Source: Candidatus Sulfopaludibacter sp. SbA3
GTDB taxonomy: Bacteria > Acidobacteriota > Terriglobia > 20CM-2-55-15
Assembly (NCBI GenBank): GCA_945865815.1
Contig: CAMBFR010000017.1
Coordinates: 1 to 51,918 of the forward strand
Length of the DNA stretch: 51,918 nucleotides
Reading direction: 5' to 3'
The stretch's first letter is position 1. Each line of letters opens with the position of its first letter. Positions 8,728 to 16,999 of the stretch are shown here, one piece after another. A program made the translations under genes and the position numbers. The notes under the pieces were generated by a model. The model did not search any database. It worked only from the letters and a program-made list of their open reading frames with translations, and was not told where the DNA came from.

Positions 8728-9507
8728 TTAGAAGCCCTGGACCTTCCCGGCCTTCTTGTAGCACTGAAAGATGATGTGCCAGGAAACGATGATCAGGAGA
8801 AGGAAGAATATCCCGAAGTAGTCGCCTGGAATTCCGAGATTGCCGCCCGCGAAGTAGGTCGTATGCTGTCCGATCATGGTCCAAAGCAATGGCAACGACA
8901 TGTAAGTGTTGTGCCGCGATCTTAACCCTGCGAGCTTCACCAGATTCGCGTCGGGTGCTTCACCGTTCTTTACTGCCCGGATGATCTTCTGTTGTGCGGG
9001 CCAGATTCGGAACCAGACGTTGAATGCCATGATCGTTCCGAAAAGAACTCCGGTATGAATCAGGGTACCCCGGTAACTGAAGTTGGCGAACTGGACAAAC
9101 AGGATGACGATTATGGCCAGGATCACGAAGGAAACGATGACCGCGGCGCGCAGGTTCGCGGCAAGAGGGCTCTTCCAGAGCAGGTCATATATCAGGAACC
9201 CCAGGAAGGCCACGGCGATCATGACCATTGCGCCACCGGACCATTCCGCCCCTGTGGCGAGCGTCTGCTGTCCCATGTAGTAGACCAGGCCCAGCAGGAG
9301 GAAACCGGTGAACCACGTGTAAGCGGCTCCCCAGCGGAACCAGTAAAGGGCCCGGGGCATCAACTCGGGCACCACGAGCTTCTTGGTCGGCCCGTCCAGT
9401 TTGGTCTGGAGCGGCCCATTGACGAAGTTGAAAAAGTAGAGGTGTCCGATCCAGGCGATTCCGGCGAACACGTGCAGCCATCTGAAGATTGCTTCCAACC
9501 CTTCCAT
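8728..9507 (-). CDS. Membrane protein with urate hydroxylase PuuD N-terminal-like domain
   Basis: A 259-residue polytopic protein, start supported by AGGAGG 4 nt before the ATG. It has about seven hydrophobic helices. The opening WLHVFAGIAWIGHLYFFNFV, the segment FNVWFRIWPAQQKIIRA and RSRHNTYMSLPLLWTMIGQH match the membrane domain found at the N-terminus of PuuD, the cytochrome-linked urate oxidase. Conserved His residues in helices are suited to haem binding. The C-terminal cytochrome c domain of PuuD is absent: no CxxCH is present and the protein ends soon after the last helix. No purine catabolic genes are nearby, so it may be a haem-binding membrane electron carrier and not a urate oxidase. 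Confidence 0.75.
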   Translation of the reverse strand: MEGLEAIFRWLHVFAGIAWIGHLYFFNFVNGPLQTKLDGPTKKLVVPELMPRALYWFRWGAAYTWFTGFLLLGLVYYMGQQTLATGAEWSGGAMVMIAVAFLGFLIYDLLWKSPLAANLRAAVIVSFVILAIIVILFVQFANFSYRGTLIHTGVLFGTIMAFNVWFRIWPAQQKIIRAVKNGEAPDANLVKLAGLRSRHNTYMSLPLLWTMIGQHTTYFAGGNLGIPGDYFGIFFLLLIIVSWHIIFQCYKKAGKVQGF

Positions 9508-9571
9508 CGTTCCTCCTAACCGTCAGTGCAACGCGTGACGTTACCACACCAATAGTACGGATTCTAGACTC

Positions 9572-10291
9572 TTATCTGGAGGCCGCCCCGATCCGGAAGC
9601 GAATTGACACGCCCGCATTCACCTGGACTTCGCCGGGCGACACCGGTGTCGGAGTGTCGGCCTGTAGGGCGCGGACCATCATGACCTCGGAATCCATTCT
9701 CGGGACGACCGATACGCCACTCTCGGATACCTCAAGTACGCCGCCCAGCCGGACTCCGAGCGCGTCTGCTATCGCCTCGGCCTTGCGGCGCGCCTCGTTT
9801 ACGGCGTCCGTCAACGCTTGCCTTCGCGCGGCCTGATCGTTCCGCAGCCCGAACTGAACACCTTGAAGCTGGTTCGCCCCTGCGCCCAATCCCGCATCCA
9901 CGACCGCTCCAATCTTCGAAAGGTCGTCGAGCCGTATCGAAATGATGTTTGTTGCCTGGTATGCGACGATCCGCGGCGCATCGCGTGACTCGGGGGATCG
10001 CGGCGCAAAGACAGGGGAGAGCGTCAGCCGGGAGGTCTGTATCTGTTGTTGCGGCACGCCCAGCCTGGTGATCGCGGTCAGAATCTGTTGCGCAGCCGCG
10101 TTAGCCTGCTCCTGGGTAACCCGCGCATTGTCGGCCTGCCGGACGATTCCCAGCCGGACGGTGGCTTCGTCGGGCGCAACGCGGATATCGGCGTTGCCCT
10201 GAACGACAATTACCGGTTCTGCGGCCTGCCCGGCGAAGGCCGGCGCGGCGGCAGCTAATGCAATGAGAATCAGCAGTAGTTTGTTTGTCAT
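9572..10291 (-). CDS. Secreted SIMPL (DUF541) domain protein
   Basis: A 239-residue protein. I use the ATG at 10291, where a signal peptide (MTNKLLLILIALAAAAPAFA) starts at once; an upstream in-frame ATG at 10336 would put 15 extra residues before it. The mature part opens VIVVQGNADIRVAPDEATV, the hallmark start of DUF541/SIMPL proteins. YQATNIISIRLDDLSKIG in the middle and ARRKAEAIADALGVRLG later also fit. SIMPL proteins are periplasmic or surface proteins that form ring assemblies in some species; their role is poorly known. A -10-like TATATT lies only 9 nt before the ATG, so the transcript may be leaderless. Confidence 0.88.
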   Translation of the reverse strand: MTNKLLLILIALAAAAPAFAGQAAEPVIVVQGNADIRVAPDEATVRLGIVRQADNARVTQEQANAAAQQILTAITRLGVPQQQIQTSRLTLSPVFAPRSPESRDAPRIVAYQATNIISIRLDDLSKIGAVVDAGLGAGANQLQGVQFGLRNDQAARRQALTDAVNEARRKAEAIADALGVRLGGVLEVSESGVSVVPRMDSEVMMVRALQADTPTPVSPGEVQVNAGVSIRFRIGAASR

Positions 10292-10300
10292 AGCCTGTCC

Positions 10301-10306
10301 AATATA
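10301..10306 (-). promoter_or_regulatory. -10-like TATATT close to the SIMPL gene start
   Basis: On the minus strand TATATT is followed by 9 nt (GGACAGGCT) and then the ATG. Transcription would begin at or next to the start codon. No clear -35 element is seen. Confidence 0.35.
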
Positions 10307-10353
10307 CGTCCAGGCCGCTAAAGTTTCCCCCTTCAAGTTCCGATGAAAGGCTT

Positions 10354-11484
10354 ATGGCGGAAAAACTTATCGAATTGGGACTGCAGCGATCCGACGGGAG
10401 CGGTCAGGGCGATACGGCAGCTCCGGGACTTCTATCACTCATCGATCGGCTGCTCACGCTTCTGGCCGAAAACGTTGTCGAGAGCGACAGCCTCAAGACC
10501 AGCGAATTCAGAGCCAAGATTGAAAGCTATCGGAAGAAGATCGCGCTCTACGCGGCCGACGGGCCCCTGCCGTCCTCTACCGCAGATGCGTGCTTGTCGC
10601 TCTGCCAGGATTACTTCAGGCGCGGGAGGGTCTATCTCTCCGAAAGGGAATCCGAGTTCGGCGAGGTCATCGACGTCCTTCGCGATGCCTTGTCCAAGCT
10701 CACCGGCGAGTCCGCATCTTTTAATACTCGCTTGATGGGCAGTTCGGACCGGTTCAGCCGCATGACCGAAATTCAGGACATTCGCGAGCTGAAGAAGCAA
10801 ATTTCACAGGAAGTGGTCCAGTTGAAGCGGGTCGTCGATGAAAAGCAAAAACAGGACGAGGCGAGTTACGCCAAGTTGTCCAAGCGTGTCGCAGTCCTTC
10901 AGACGAACCTCACAAAAACGAAGAAGGAAGCCGAACTCGATCCGCTCACCCGGGTGAGCAATCGCGGCTGCTTCGATGCGACGATTGGCGAATGGGTTGC
11001 CATCGCCAGTGAAGGCGGTAAGCCATTCGTTCTGGCAATGCTGGACATCGACAATTTCAAACGCATTAATGACACGTACGGCCACCAGGTAGGGGATCGA
11101 GTTCTGATTGGCGCGGCCCAGTGGCTCAGCAAGACCAGCCGCTCGAGTGATTTTGTTGCACGCTACGGCGGGGAAGAGTTCGCGATGCTCCTGTCGGGGA
11201 CAACGCTTGCTGACGCCGAAACCCGGATGAACGATCTCCTTCAAAAGATCAGCGCCTGCAGCTACGACTTCCTTCAGGACGGCGAACTTGTCCCCGTGCA
11301 GTTTACGGTCAGTTGCGGGATCAGCGAATTTTCGGGAGAGGGCGCACCGGACGACTTGATTCGCCGTGCCGACGAAGGCTTGTACGAAGCAAAGAATGCC
11401 GGCAAGAACCGCGTTGTAGCCAAGAAGAAGGGAAAGTTCAGCTTCGGATTCCGAATGCCTCTCGGTCGGGGCTCGAAATCGTAG
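10354..11484 (+). CDS. Diguanylate cyclase (GGDEF domain) with helical N-terminus
   Basis: A 376-residue soluble protein without signal or membrane segment. Residues 1-170 or so are helical; residues 145-190 are rich in Lys, Glu and Gln (KKQISQEVVQLKRVVDEKQK) and probably coiled coil. The GGDEF domain fills the rest: DPLTRVSNRG near 196, LDIDNFKRINDTYGHQVGD near 231, then RYGGEEF near 270. GGEEF is an active-site form, so synthesis of c-di-GMP from two GTP is expected. RSSD five residues before GGEEF fits the inhibitory I-site (RxxD). No known sensor domain is recognised. The gene is divergent from the SIMPL gene, with about 60 nt between starts. Confidence 0.9.
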   Translation: MAEKLIELGLQRSDGSGQGDTAAPGLLSLIDRLLTLLAENVVESDSLKTSEFRAKIESYRKKIALYAADGPLPSSTADACLSLCQDYFRRGRVYLSERESEFGEVIDVLRDALSKLTGESASFNTRLMGSSDRFSRMTEIQDIRELKKQISQEVVQLKRVVDEKQKQDEASYAKLSKRVAVLQTNLTKTKKEAELDPLTRVSNRGCFDATIGEWVAIASEGGKPFVLAMLDIDNFKRINDTYGHQVGDRVLIGAAQWLSKTSRSSDFVARYGGEEFAMLLSGTTLADAETRMNDLLQKISACSYDFLQDGELVPVQFTVSCGISEFSGEGAPDDLIRRADEGLYEAKNAGKNRVVAKKKGKFSFGFRMPLGRGSKS

Positions 11485-11506
11485 GCTTCAATTCATAGTG
11501 GTCGCA

Positions 11507-11512
11507 TATAAT
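11507..11512 (+). promoter_or_regulatory. TATAAT 8 nt before the sufT start codon
   Basis: A perfect TATAAT is followed by GGATCACT and then the ATG at 11521, so the transcript would start at or within 2 nt of the ATG. No ribosome site is present upstream of the ATG, consistent with a leaderless mRNA. The -35 region is weak. Confidence 0.5.
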
Positions 11513-11520
11513 GGATCACT

Positions 11521-12084
11521 ATGTATCCCGGTACGAATGATCCTATAAAGACAACCCGCGAGGCAGAGGTTGTGGCAGTGCCGGCCGGCAACACATTGAT
11601 GCTGCCCCTGGGCACGGAAGTCGTCGTTACGCAGGCCCTTGGAGGCTCATACACACTTCTCGTTCCCAGCTATGGCGGCCTGTTCCGCCTGGCCAGCAAG
11701 GATGCCGATGCCATCGGGAAGTTACCGCCGGTGGCCGAAACTGCCCGGGAAGGGAAAAAACTTACCGGGGAGGGACTCGAGGCCGGCATCTGGGAGAGTC
11801 TGAAGACCTGCTACGACCCCGAAATTCCAGTCAACATCGTCGATCTTGGCCTCATCTACGACATGCAGATTCTGCCCCTCACGGACGGGACAAACCGGAT
11901 CGAAGTGAAAATGACACTCACGGCCCAGGGCTGCGGTATGGGAACGTCCATCGCGGCCGACGCGCGTTCCAAGATCATGGAGCTGCCCAGTGTTTCCGAG
12001 GCAGATGTGATGGTGGTATGGGAGCCGCCCTGGACTGCCGAAAAAATTTCACCAGAGGGCCGTACGCTTCTGGGAATCAGCTGA
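11521..12084 (+). CDS. sufT: SufT-type Fe-S cluster assembly factor (MIP18/DUF59 domain)
   Basis: A 187-residue cytosolic protein. The first 80 residues (LPLGTEVVVTQALGGSYTLL, YGGLFRLASKDADAIGK) match the extra N-terminal region that distinguishes SufT from shorter MIP18 proteins. The MIP18 domain follows: ESLKTCYDPEIPVNIVDLGL near 95-112, then MTLTAQGCGMG near 135 with the conserved Cys, and WEPPWTAEKISPEGR near the end. SufT proteins help deliver or maturate Fe-S clusters on client proteins. No other suf genes are near; the gene stands alone after the GGDEF gene and has its own close promoter. The call is by full-length motif order. Confidence 0.9.
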   Translation: MYPGTNDPIKTTREAEVVAVPAGNTLMLPLGTEVVVTQALGGSYTLLVPSYGGLFRLASKDADAIGKLPPVAETAREGKKLTGEGLEAGIWESLKTCYDPEIPVNIVDLGLIYDMQILPLTDGTNRIEVKMTLTAQGCGMGTSIAADARSKIMELPSVSEADVMVVWEPPWTAEKISPEGRTLLGIS

Positions 12085-12109
12085 AACCAGCCTGAGATTC
12101 GAATCTTCT

Positions 12110-12385
12110 ATGCCTAAAAAAACGAGACTTCTTATTGGCGTCGGGTTCGTTGTCTTACTTGGCCTGATCATCTACTCCGCGACCGGCCTGGCAAAGGTCA
12201 ATTGCGAAGTCTGCATGGAATTCCAGGGCCTAAACTCCTGCCGGCCTGCTTTCGGCACGACGCGTGAGGAAGCTGTGGAGACGGCAACAAACGTAGCGTG
12301 TGCCGACATCGCTTTCGGGCGCGATGACTCAATTTCGTGCACGAATCTCACTGCACCCAAGACCGTCATGTGTGTGGCGGAATAG
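12110..12385 (+). CDS. Small single-span exported protein, function unknown
   Basis: A 91-residue protein with a hydrophobic N-terminal segment (LLIGVGFVVLLGLIIYSA), probably an uncleaved anchor or signal. The remaining 65 residues contain six cysteines (as in NCEVCMEF, NSCRPAF, VACADI, ISCTNL, VMCVAE), which suggests disulfide bonds in the periplasm. It begins 25 nt after sufT without a clear ribosome site and may be co-transcribed with it. I do not recognise the family. Its high Cys content, codon use and the absence of any competing frame support it as a real gene. Confidence 0.65.
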   Translation: MPKKTRLLIGVGFVVLLGLIIYSATGLAKVNCEVCMEFQGLNSCRPAFGTTREEAVETATNVACADIAFGRDDSISCTNLTAPKTVMCVAE

Positions 12386-12425
12386 TCTTGCCGGCAGAAA
12401 ATCACTGACAAGAAGGACAGGTCAA

Positions 12426-12500
<75 letters not shown>

Positions 12501-12612
12501 CTTTGAAACCTGAGCATTTATTGTGCCAGTTTTCACTCCCGTTTGGAAGGCGGCATCCTCTTTATCGCCAAAGATCGTTTACAATTTCGGCATCGTTGGA
12601 TGCGAGGTACGG

Positions 12613-12774
12613 ATGGCCACTGGAATTCTGTATCTGGGTTTCGTCATTGGCGTCGTGTTGAGCGGCGCATTTGCATCATGGTATTCGAGGACAAGACAGA
12701 TCATGCCCGCAATCCTGTTGGCGGTCTCCATGCTGGTCGCGCTCTACATCGCCAGTATCATTTTCGCGTCATGA
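12613..12774 (+). CDS. 53-residue two-span membrane peptide, function unknown
   Basis: The ATG at 12613 has GAGG 8 nt upstream and gives 53 residues; an in-frame ATG at 12523 would add 30 residues that overlap the end of the tRNA region and look non-coding. The peptide is two hydrophobic helices (ILYLGFVIGVVLSGAFA and ILLAVSMLVALYIASIIF) joined by a short polar turn with Arg residues. It overlaps the next gene by 4 nt (ATGA), so the two are probably translated together. I do not recognise a family. Confidence 0.55.
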   Translation: MATGILYLGFVIGVVLSGAFASWYSRTRQIMPAILLAVSMLVALYIASIIFAS

Positions 12775-13250
12775 TCCGCGCGCTCTTTTTGATCATGCTT
12801 CTTTCTGCCCAGGCCGGCGCCCGGCAAACGGCTCGTCCGGTCGAAGTGCGTGCAACCGCGGGATGGTTTGGATTCATCGATGAAGATTGGGACGACCATG
12901 CCGGCGCCGGCGCGTCGATTCGCCGGTACTTCACTCCAAGACTCAGTGTCGGACCTGAAATCCTGTATTTGCGGGGCCCGAGAGACGATCGCGAAATCCT
13001 GCTCGTACCCCATCTGGCTTTCGATCTCCGGTCCCGCGGGCGAGCCACGCCTTATTTCCTGATTGGCGCCGGACTCTCGCATCATCGCGATCGCTTCGGT
13101 TCCACCACGTTCACCAATAACGAATGGACGATGGACGGCGGTTTCGGCGTCAAAGTCTTCTTAAAGGATCGTGTCTTTGTTTCGCCGGAGGTGCGGCTTG
13201 GCTTCGAGCCGCTCGTGCGATTTACCGGCAGCGTTGGATTTGTCTTTTGA
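12771..13250 (+). CDS. Outer-membrane beta-barrel-like secreted protein
   Basis: A 159-residue protein beginning in the ATGA overlap with the small membrane peptide gene. A signal peptide (MIRALFLIMLLSAQAGA) is followed by alternating hydrophobic and polar strands (ILLVPHLAFDL, ATPYFLIGAGLSHH, FGVKVFLKDRVFVSPEVRLG). It ends in FTGSVGFVF, a C-terminal aromatic residue of the kind recognised by the BAM machinery. Size and pattern fit a small eight-stranded OmpA/OmpW-like barrel. The role is unknown. The cytochrome gene follows after 10 nt, so the three genes may form an operon. Confidence 0.7.
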   Translation: MIRALFLIMLLSAQAGARQTARPVEVRATAGWFGFIDEDWDDHAGAGASIRRYFTPRLSVGPEILYLRGPRDDREILLVPHLAFDLRSRGRATPYFLIGAGLSHHRDRFGSTTFTNNEWTMDGGFGVKVFLKDRVFVSPEVRLGFEPLVRFTGSVGFVF

Positions 13251-13260
13251 GGGAATATTG

Positions 13261-13737
13261 ATGAAATCCATTTCAGGAAAAACAGCACAGTGGATATGGG
13301 TGACCGTCGCGATGGCGGCCGCTGCCTTTGCTGCGGGCCAGGGCGGTGACGAGGCTGCCAGGGGCGAGCGGATCATGAATAACAGTTGTCTCGGCTGTCA
13401 CGACCTGAGGCCCATTCAGACACAGGCCTTCGATGCCGAAGGCTGGACGATGAAGGTCAACGCCATGATCGAGAAGGGCGCCCAGGTTTCGACAGATGAC
13501 TTGCCCATTCTGGCCAACTTTCTGGCCCGGTCGTATGGACCGTTGCCTGAAGGGGCCGGCAAGGCTGTCCTGCTGAACCGGTGCACCGTTTGTCATGACC
13601 TGCAACGAATTCGGCGGCATCCATCCGATGCCGAAGGCTGGGAGGACACTCTTTCGACGATGCTCAACGAAGGGGCAATGCTGACGGATCAGGAATTCGC
13701 AATTCTGGTGAACTACCTTTCCCGGAATTTCAGGTAG
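13261..13737 (+). CDS. Secreted di-haem cytochrome c with internal duplication
   Basis: A 158-residue exported protein; the start at 13261 follows GAGGGAA. After the signal peptide (ends near AFAAG) come two c-type haem sites, CLGCH at 43-47 and CTVCH at 108-112. The halves are clear duplicates: each has CHDL, then DAEGW about 10-13 residues on, then a Met followed by GA and an IL-NxLxR segment. Met residues in each half could be the sixth haem ligand. This suggests a small periplasmic electron carrier built by tandem duplication. Its partner is unknown; the PuuD-like membrane protein 4 kb away is a possibility only. Confidence 0.88.
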   Translation: MKSISGKTAQWIWVTVAMAAAAFAAGQGGDEAARGERIMNNSCLGCHDLRPIQTQAFDAEGWTMKVNAMIEKGAQVSTDDLPILANFLARSYGPLPEGAGKAVLLNRCTVCHDLQRIRRHPSDAEGWEDTLSTMLNEGAMLTDQEFAILVNYLSRNFR

Positions 13738-13753
13738 TTCTTAATCCGACACC

Positions 13754-13829
13754 AAAAAATGGGGTCTGACGGGTGAATTCCATTTTTCTTGTTTGAAAAA
13801 GGGAATTCACCCGTCAGACCCCATTTTTT
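13754..13829. repeat. Long perfect palindrome 2 (GGGGTCTGAC group), likely bidirectional terminator
   Basis: Arms of 28 nt (13754-13781 and 13802-13829) pair perfectly; the apex adds a TTTTT/AAAAA pairing after one mismatch. The stem reads AAAAAATGGGGTCTGACG then GGTGAATTCC. It begins 16 nt after the cytochrome stop and overlaps the stop codon of the convergent ankyrin gene. Its layout (four G, then a GAC, then GAATTCC at the apex) parallels palindromes 1 and 3. Confidence 0.9.
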
Positions 13830-15600
13830 AATCCCAGACTCTTTCCTTGCAGATTTCCACGATACAGATGGACTCGACTACGCGATTAGGCGGCGGCACG
13901 GGCATGCCGCGCTCCGTCATTAATTTGCGAATGAAGGCTGCCGTTTCGGGATGAGGAATGGCGGACTGGACACCGGCGCGAACCAGACCATCGGCGTAGT
14001 CGAGCGCCTGCCAGGTGTGTCCCGCCAGAAGTGAGCCGACCTTGTCGGTATCGCGGCTGCCCAGGTCGCGTTGATCCAGCTTCGCGCCGCGGTCCACAAG
14101 CAGCTGAACGACCTCGGTACGACCCTTCAATGCCGCGCCCATCAACGGCGTCCGGCCGTCCTTGTTTGCCGCATTCGGGTCCAGCCCCAGATCCAGCAAC
14201 ATTTTTATGGCCTCGATGTTTTCACTGGCGGAGTGTTCATAGGTCACGCCTTCCACCCAGCCGATACCGGCGGCCAGCGTAAGGGCCGTATCGAGGTACT
14301 CACTCCGGACCATGGGATCGGCGCCGTAAGTCAGAAGCAGTTTCATGAGGGCGGTGTCGCCGGCCTGCGAAGCTCTCAGAAATGCTGTCGCGCCCGATTC
14401 GAAGAACCACTGCATCGTGAAGATGGTCCGGCTCAACGTATCGTCTTTCACGCGCGCGTTCGGGTTTGCCTTGTGGTCCAGAAGAGCCTTGATGTACTCC
14501 AAATGTTCCATGTCGGCCTTCGCCACCGGATAATCGCCGCCCTCGATATTGGCGTTGTCGGTCGCCAGATAGAGCGGCGTCCATCCGCCTTTGTTGGCGA
14601 TATTGGCATCCGCGCCGCGATCGAGCAGGAACACGCCCAGCCGGTAATGCTTGTTATTGGTGGCCGTCAGCAGCGGTGTCCATCCGTAATTGGTGGTCTG
14701 GTTGATATCGGCTCCGGCATCGAGCAATGCCTTGGCGGACTCGATATCGCCTTCGCGGGCCGCAAGGACCAGCGCCGTCAGGCCGCCGCTGCCCCCGCCA
14801 ACCAACCCTGCAATGACGACTTCATTGTCATCTTCCGGAGGCGCCCCGGCCGGGGCCGCCGCCGCGGGCCTGGAAAAATCACGTCCAAAACCGTTACCTG
14901 CACTGCTGGGGCCCAGTTCAAACTCGATCTGTTGCTCATACGTTCTTCCTGCCGCAGCCGCGGCTGCGTACCTGCGCTTTGCAGCTTCGACTACAACCGT
15001 ATTCACCTTGTTTGCCATGTAATTTCTCGGCAAACCCGCGGGTGCTGAACGCAGGTTGTAGTCGGCACGGCCTTCGAGCAGCGCTTTGACCGCCGCGGGA
15101 TGCCTCTGCTCGGCGGCCCACATGAGGGCTGTTGTGCCGCGCACAGGTTCCTTGGCGTTCACGTCGGCCCCGGCCGACAGGAGGAACTTTATTGTTTCGG
15201 GATTGCCGTTGCGGGCCGCGAGCATCAGCATGGTCTCGCCATTCGGTCCCAGTTGCTTCGCATCGGCTCCGGCCTTGAGCAACCGGTCCGCCATTCGGGC
15301 GTTGCCATAGAGCGAAGCCATATGAAGCGGCGTAATGCCATTGCGATTCGCCGGTCTGGCGTTTGCGCCGGCGGCAAGCAGCATGTCAACCAGTTCCGCG
15401 TTATCGCGGTAGACCGCCCAGTGAAGAGCTGTAGCGCCATCGGTCTGGGCGGCATTGACGTCGGCCTTCTGCCGGATCAGCGTTCGGACCGCCGCCGTAT
15501 CCCCTTTCGCCGCCGCGTCCGCCACATCGCTCGGGCCTGCGATCGCAAGGGCCGCGGAGAGCATCAGGACCGTCAAGATGATGAGTGAACGTCGAATCAT
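13828..15600 (-). CDS. Secreted ankyrin-repeat protein
   Basis: A 590-residue protein started at the ATG at 15600, which has AGGAG 8 nt upstream and leads straight into a signal peptide (MIRRSLIILTVLMLSAALAI). About ten ankyrin repeats follow in two blocks. Block one contains DGATALHWAVYRDNAELVDM, NGITPLHMASLYGNARMADR and NGETMLMLAARNGNPETI. A linker rich in Ala, Gly and Pro near 235-270 precedes block two (YGWTPLLTATNNKHYRLG, GGWTPLYLATDNANIEGG, DGRTPLMGAALKGRTEVVQ). Ankyrin repeats bind proteins. It is the last gene of a three-gene operon behind the DUF1592 cytochrome and DUF1552 genes (13 nt gap), so it may scaffold that periplasmic system. Confidence 0.9.
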   Translation of the reverse strand: MIRRSLIILTVLMLSAALAIAGPSDVADAAAKGDTAAVRTLIRQKADVNAAQTDGATALHWAVYRDNAELVDMLLAAGANARPANRNGITPLHMASLYGNARMADRLLKAGADAKQLGPNGETMLMLAARNGNPETIKFLLSAGADVNAKEPVRGTTALMWAAEQRHPAAVKALLEGRADYNLRSAPAGLPRNYMANKVNTVVVEAAKRRYAAAAAAGRTYEQQIEFELGPSSAGNGFGRDFSRPAAAAPAGAPPEDDNEVVIAGLVGGGSGGLTALVLAAREGDIESAKALLDAGADINQTTNYGWTPLLTATNNKHYRLGVFLLDRGADANIANKGGWTPLYLATDNANIEGGDYPVAKADMEHLEYIKALLDHKANPNARVKDDTLSRTIFTMQWFFESGATAFLRASQAGDTALMKLLLTYGADPMVRSEYLDTALTLAAGIGWVEGVTYEHSASENIEAIKMLLDLGLDPNAANKDGRTPLMGAALKGRTEVVQLLVDRGAKLDQRDLGSRDTDKVGSLLAGHTWQALDYADGLVRAGVQSAIPHPETAAFIRKLMTERGMPVPPPNRVVESICIVEICKERVWD

Positions 15601-15613
15601 TTCGAGTCTCCTG

Positions 15614-16984
15614 TTACAGTTTCGCAAGCCTGCCGGTGGAGTCGCCCTGGCTGTCCTGATTAACCCCGTACATATCGAGGATGCTGAGCAGAACGTTTCC
15701 GGTCGTCACCGTTTTTCGGTCGTACTTCAGGTGGCGATTTCCTTTCAGCTGGCCATTGGCGCCGCCCACCAGGAAATGTCCCACGTCATAGTGCTGGTGC
15801 TGATTCGAGTTGCCCATATTGCTGCCGAAAAGAATAAGCGAATGATCGAGCAGCGTGCCGTCGCCGTCGGGCGTCTCTTTCAGTTTTTTGGCGAAGTAAG
15901 CCATTGTCGAGACGTGGTAGCGGTTGAGCACGGAGTATCGCTTGATCTGCACCGGATCGTCCTGGTGGTGTGATCCGCTATGGAAGCCCACGCTCACTCC
16001 GCCATCCGGGAACCATTCGTTCTTCGGAAACTGATAGGCGCGGCCGGTCAGGTCGCGAGCGCCCAGCAACGTTGCGACGCGCGTGATGTCGGCCTGGAAG
16101 GCCAGGGCCGTCAAATCAAAATGGAGCCGGATGTGCGCGTCGAACTGATCGGGCACTCCGCTTGGTTCGTCCAGCGCAGGCACGGCGGTTGATGCCGTTG
16201 CGGCAAGCTGGATCCGCCGCTCGATTTCGCGAACCTCGTCGGTGTATTGATCGATTCTTCGACGGTCGCCCGCGCCGAGTTCCTTCTTGATACCGGCCAA
16301 CTCTCCGAGCAATGAATCCAGGATGCTGCGGTTCTGACGCATGCGCGCCGCGCGCACTTCGGGTGTGGCGCCGCTGCCGAACAGGCGTTCGAACACGACC
16401 TGGGGGTTCAATTCCATCGGTAACGGACTGGTCGCCGTCGGCCATGAAATCGAGTTGGTGTAGGAGCAGCTATAGCCTTCACCGCAGTTGCTCGAACTGG
16501 AGTTCGGATCCTCGACTGCCAACTGCAGCGATGGAAGGAGGGTTTCCTGCCCGATTTTCTGAGCGATGACCTGGTCGATCGTCGGCGATCCGATGCTGGC
16601 ATCGGAACCCGCGGTCTTTTTCGGTTTGATGGCGTTGAGGAAAGCCGCGGCCACCCAGTGATCGGAGCCGGTTGTGCCTTCGGGCGGCTCTGCCGATTTC
16701 GACCAAAGCCCGCTGAGGACCACGAGCTTGTCTCTTACCGGTTCCAGCGACTCGATGATCGTTGGCAACTTTGCCGGAAGCGCGCCTTCCATTTCGGGTT
16801 CCCAATGTCCCGGCGCCATTCCATGCGGGAAGAAGATTCCCATGAATCGATTCTTCGGAGCCGCGGCGGTCTGTGCCATCGCCATCCCGGCAGGAATCAT
16901 GGATTCCAGCAGCGGCAGTGCCAGGGTCGCGCTTGTGCTCTTGAGGAATGTCCGGCGAGAAAGATGCTTCTTCGTTATAAACAT
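15614..16984 (-). CDS. DUF1552 secreted protein, Tat-like signal
   Basis: A 456-residue protein with a strong ribosome site (GGAGG before the ATG). The N-terminus has a twin-arginine pattern (LSRRTFLKSTSATLALPLLE). The body matches DUF1552: RFMGIFFPHGMAPGHWEPE near 46, KLVVLSGLWSKSAEPPEG near 90, then SDHWVAAAFLNAIKPKKT, and late SLILFGSNMGNSNQHQHYDV. DUF1552 proteins nearly always sit next to DUF1587/1592/1588 cytochromes in Planctomycetes, Verrucomicrobia and Acidobacteria. Several conserved His and Asp residues resemble the DUF1501/sulfatase-like group, so hydrolase activity is possible but unproved. The cytochrome gene ends 15 nt upstream; both are probably exported together. Confidence 0.9.
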   Translation of the reverse strand: MFITKKHLSRRTFLKSTSATLALPLLESMIPAGMAMAQTAAAPKNRFMGIFFPHGMAPGHWEPEMEGALPAKLPTIIESLEPVRDKLVVLSGLWSKSAEPPEGTTGSDHWVAAAFLNAIKPKKTAGSDASIGSPTIDQVIAQKIGQETLLPSLQLAVEDPNSSSSNCGEGYSCSYTNSISWPTATSPLPMELNPQVVFERLFGSGATPEVRAARMRQNRSILDSLLGELAGIKKELGAGDRRRIDQYTDEVREIERRIQLAATASTAVPALDEPSGVPDQFDAHIRLHFDLTALAFQADITRVATLLGARDLTGRAYQFPKNEWFPDGGVSVGFHSGSHHQDDPVQIKRYSVLNRYHVSTMAYFAKKLKETPDGDGTLLDHSLILFGSNMGNSNQHQHYDVGHFLVGGANGQLKGNRHLKYDRKTVTTGNVLLSILDMYGVNQDSQGDSTGRLAKL

Positions 16985-16999
16985 GTCGTCCCCTCCGTC

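Noticed and set aside
8728-9507. Urate oxidase as firm function
   Set aside because: The cytochrome half is absent and no purine pathway genes are adjacent, so only the domain similarity is reported.
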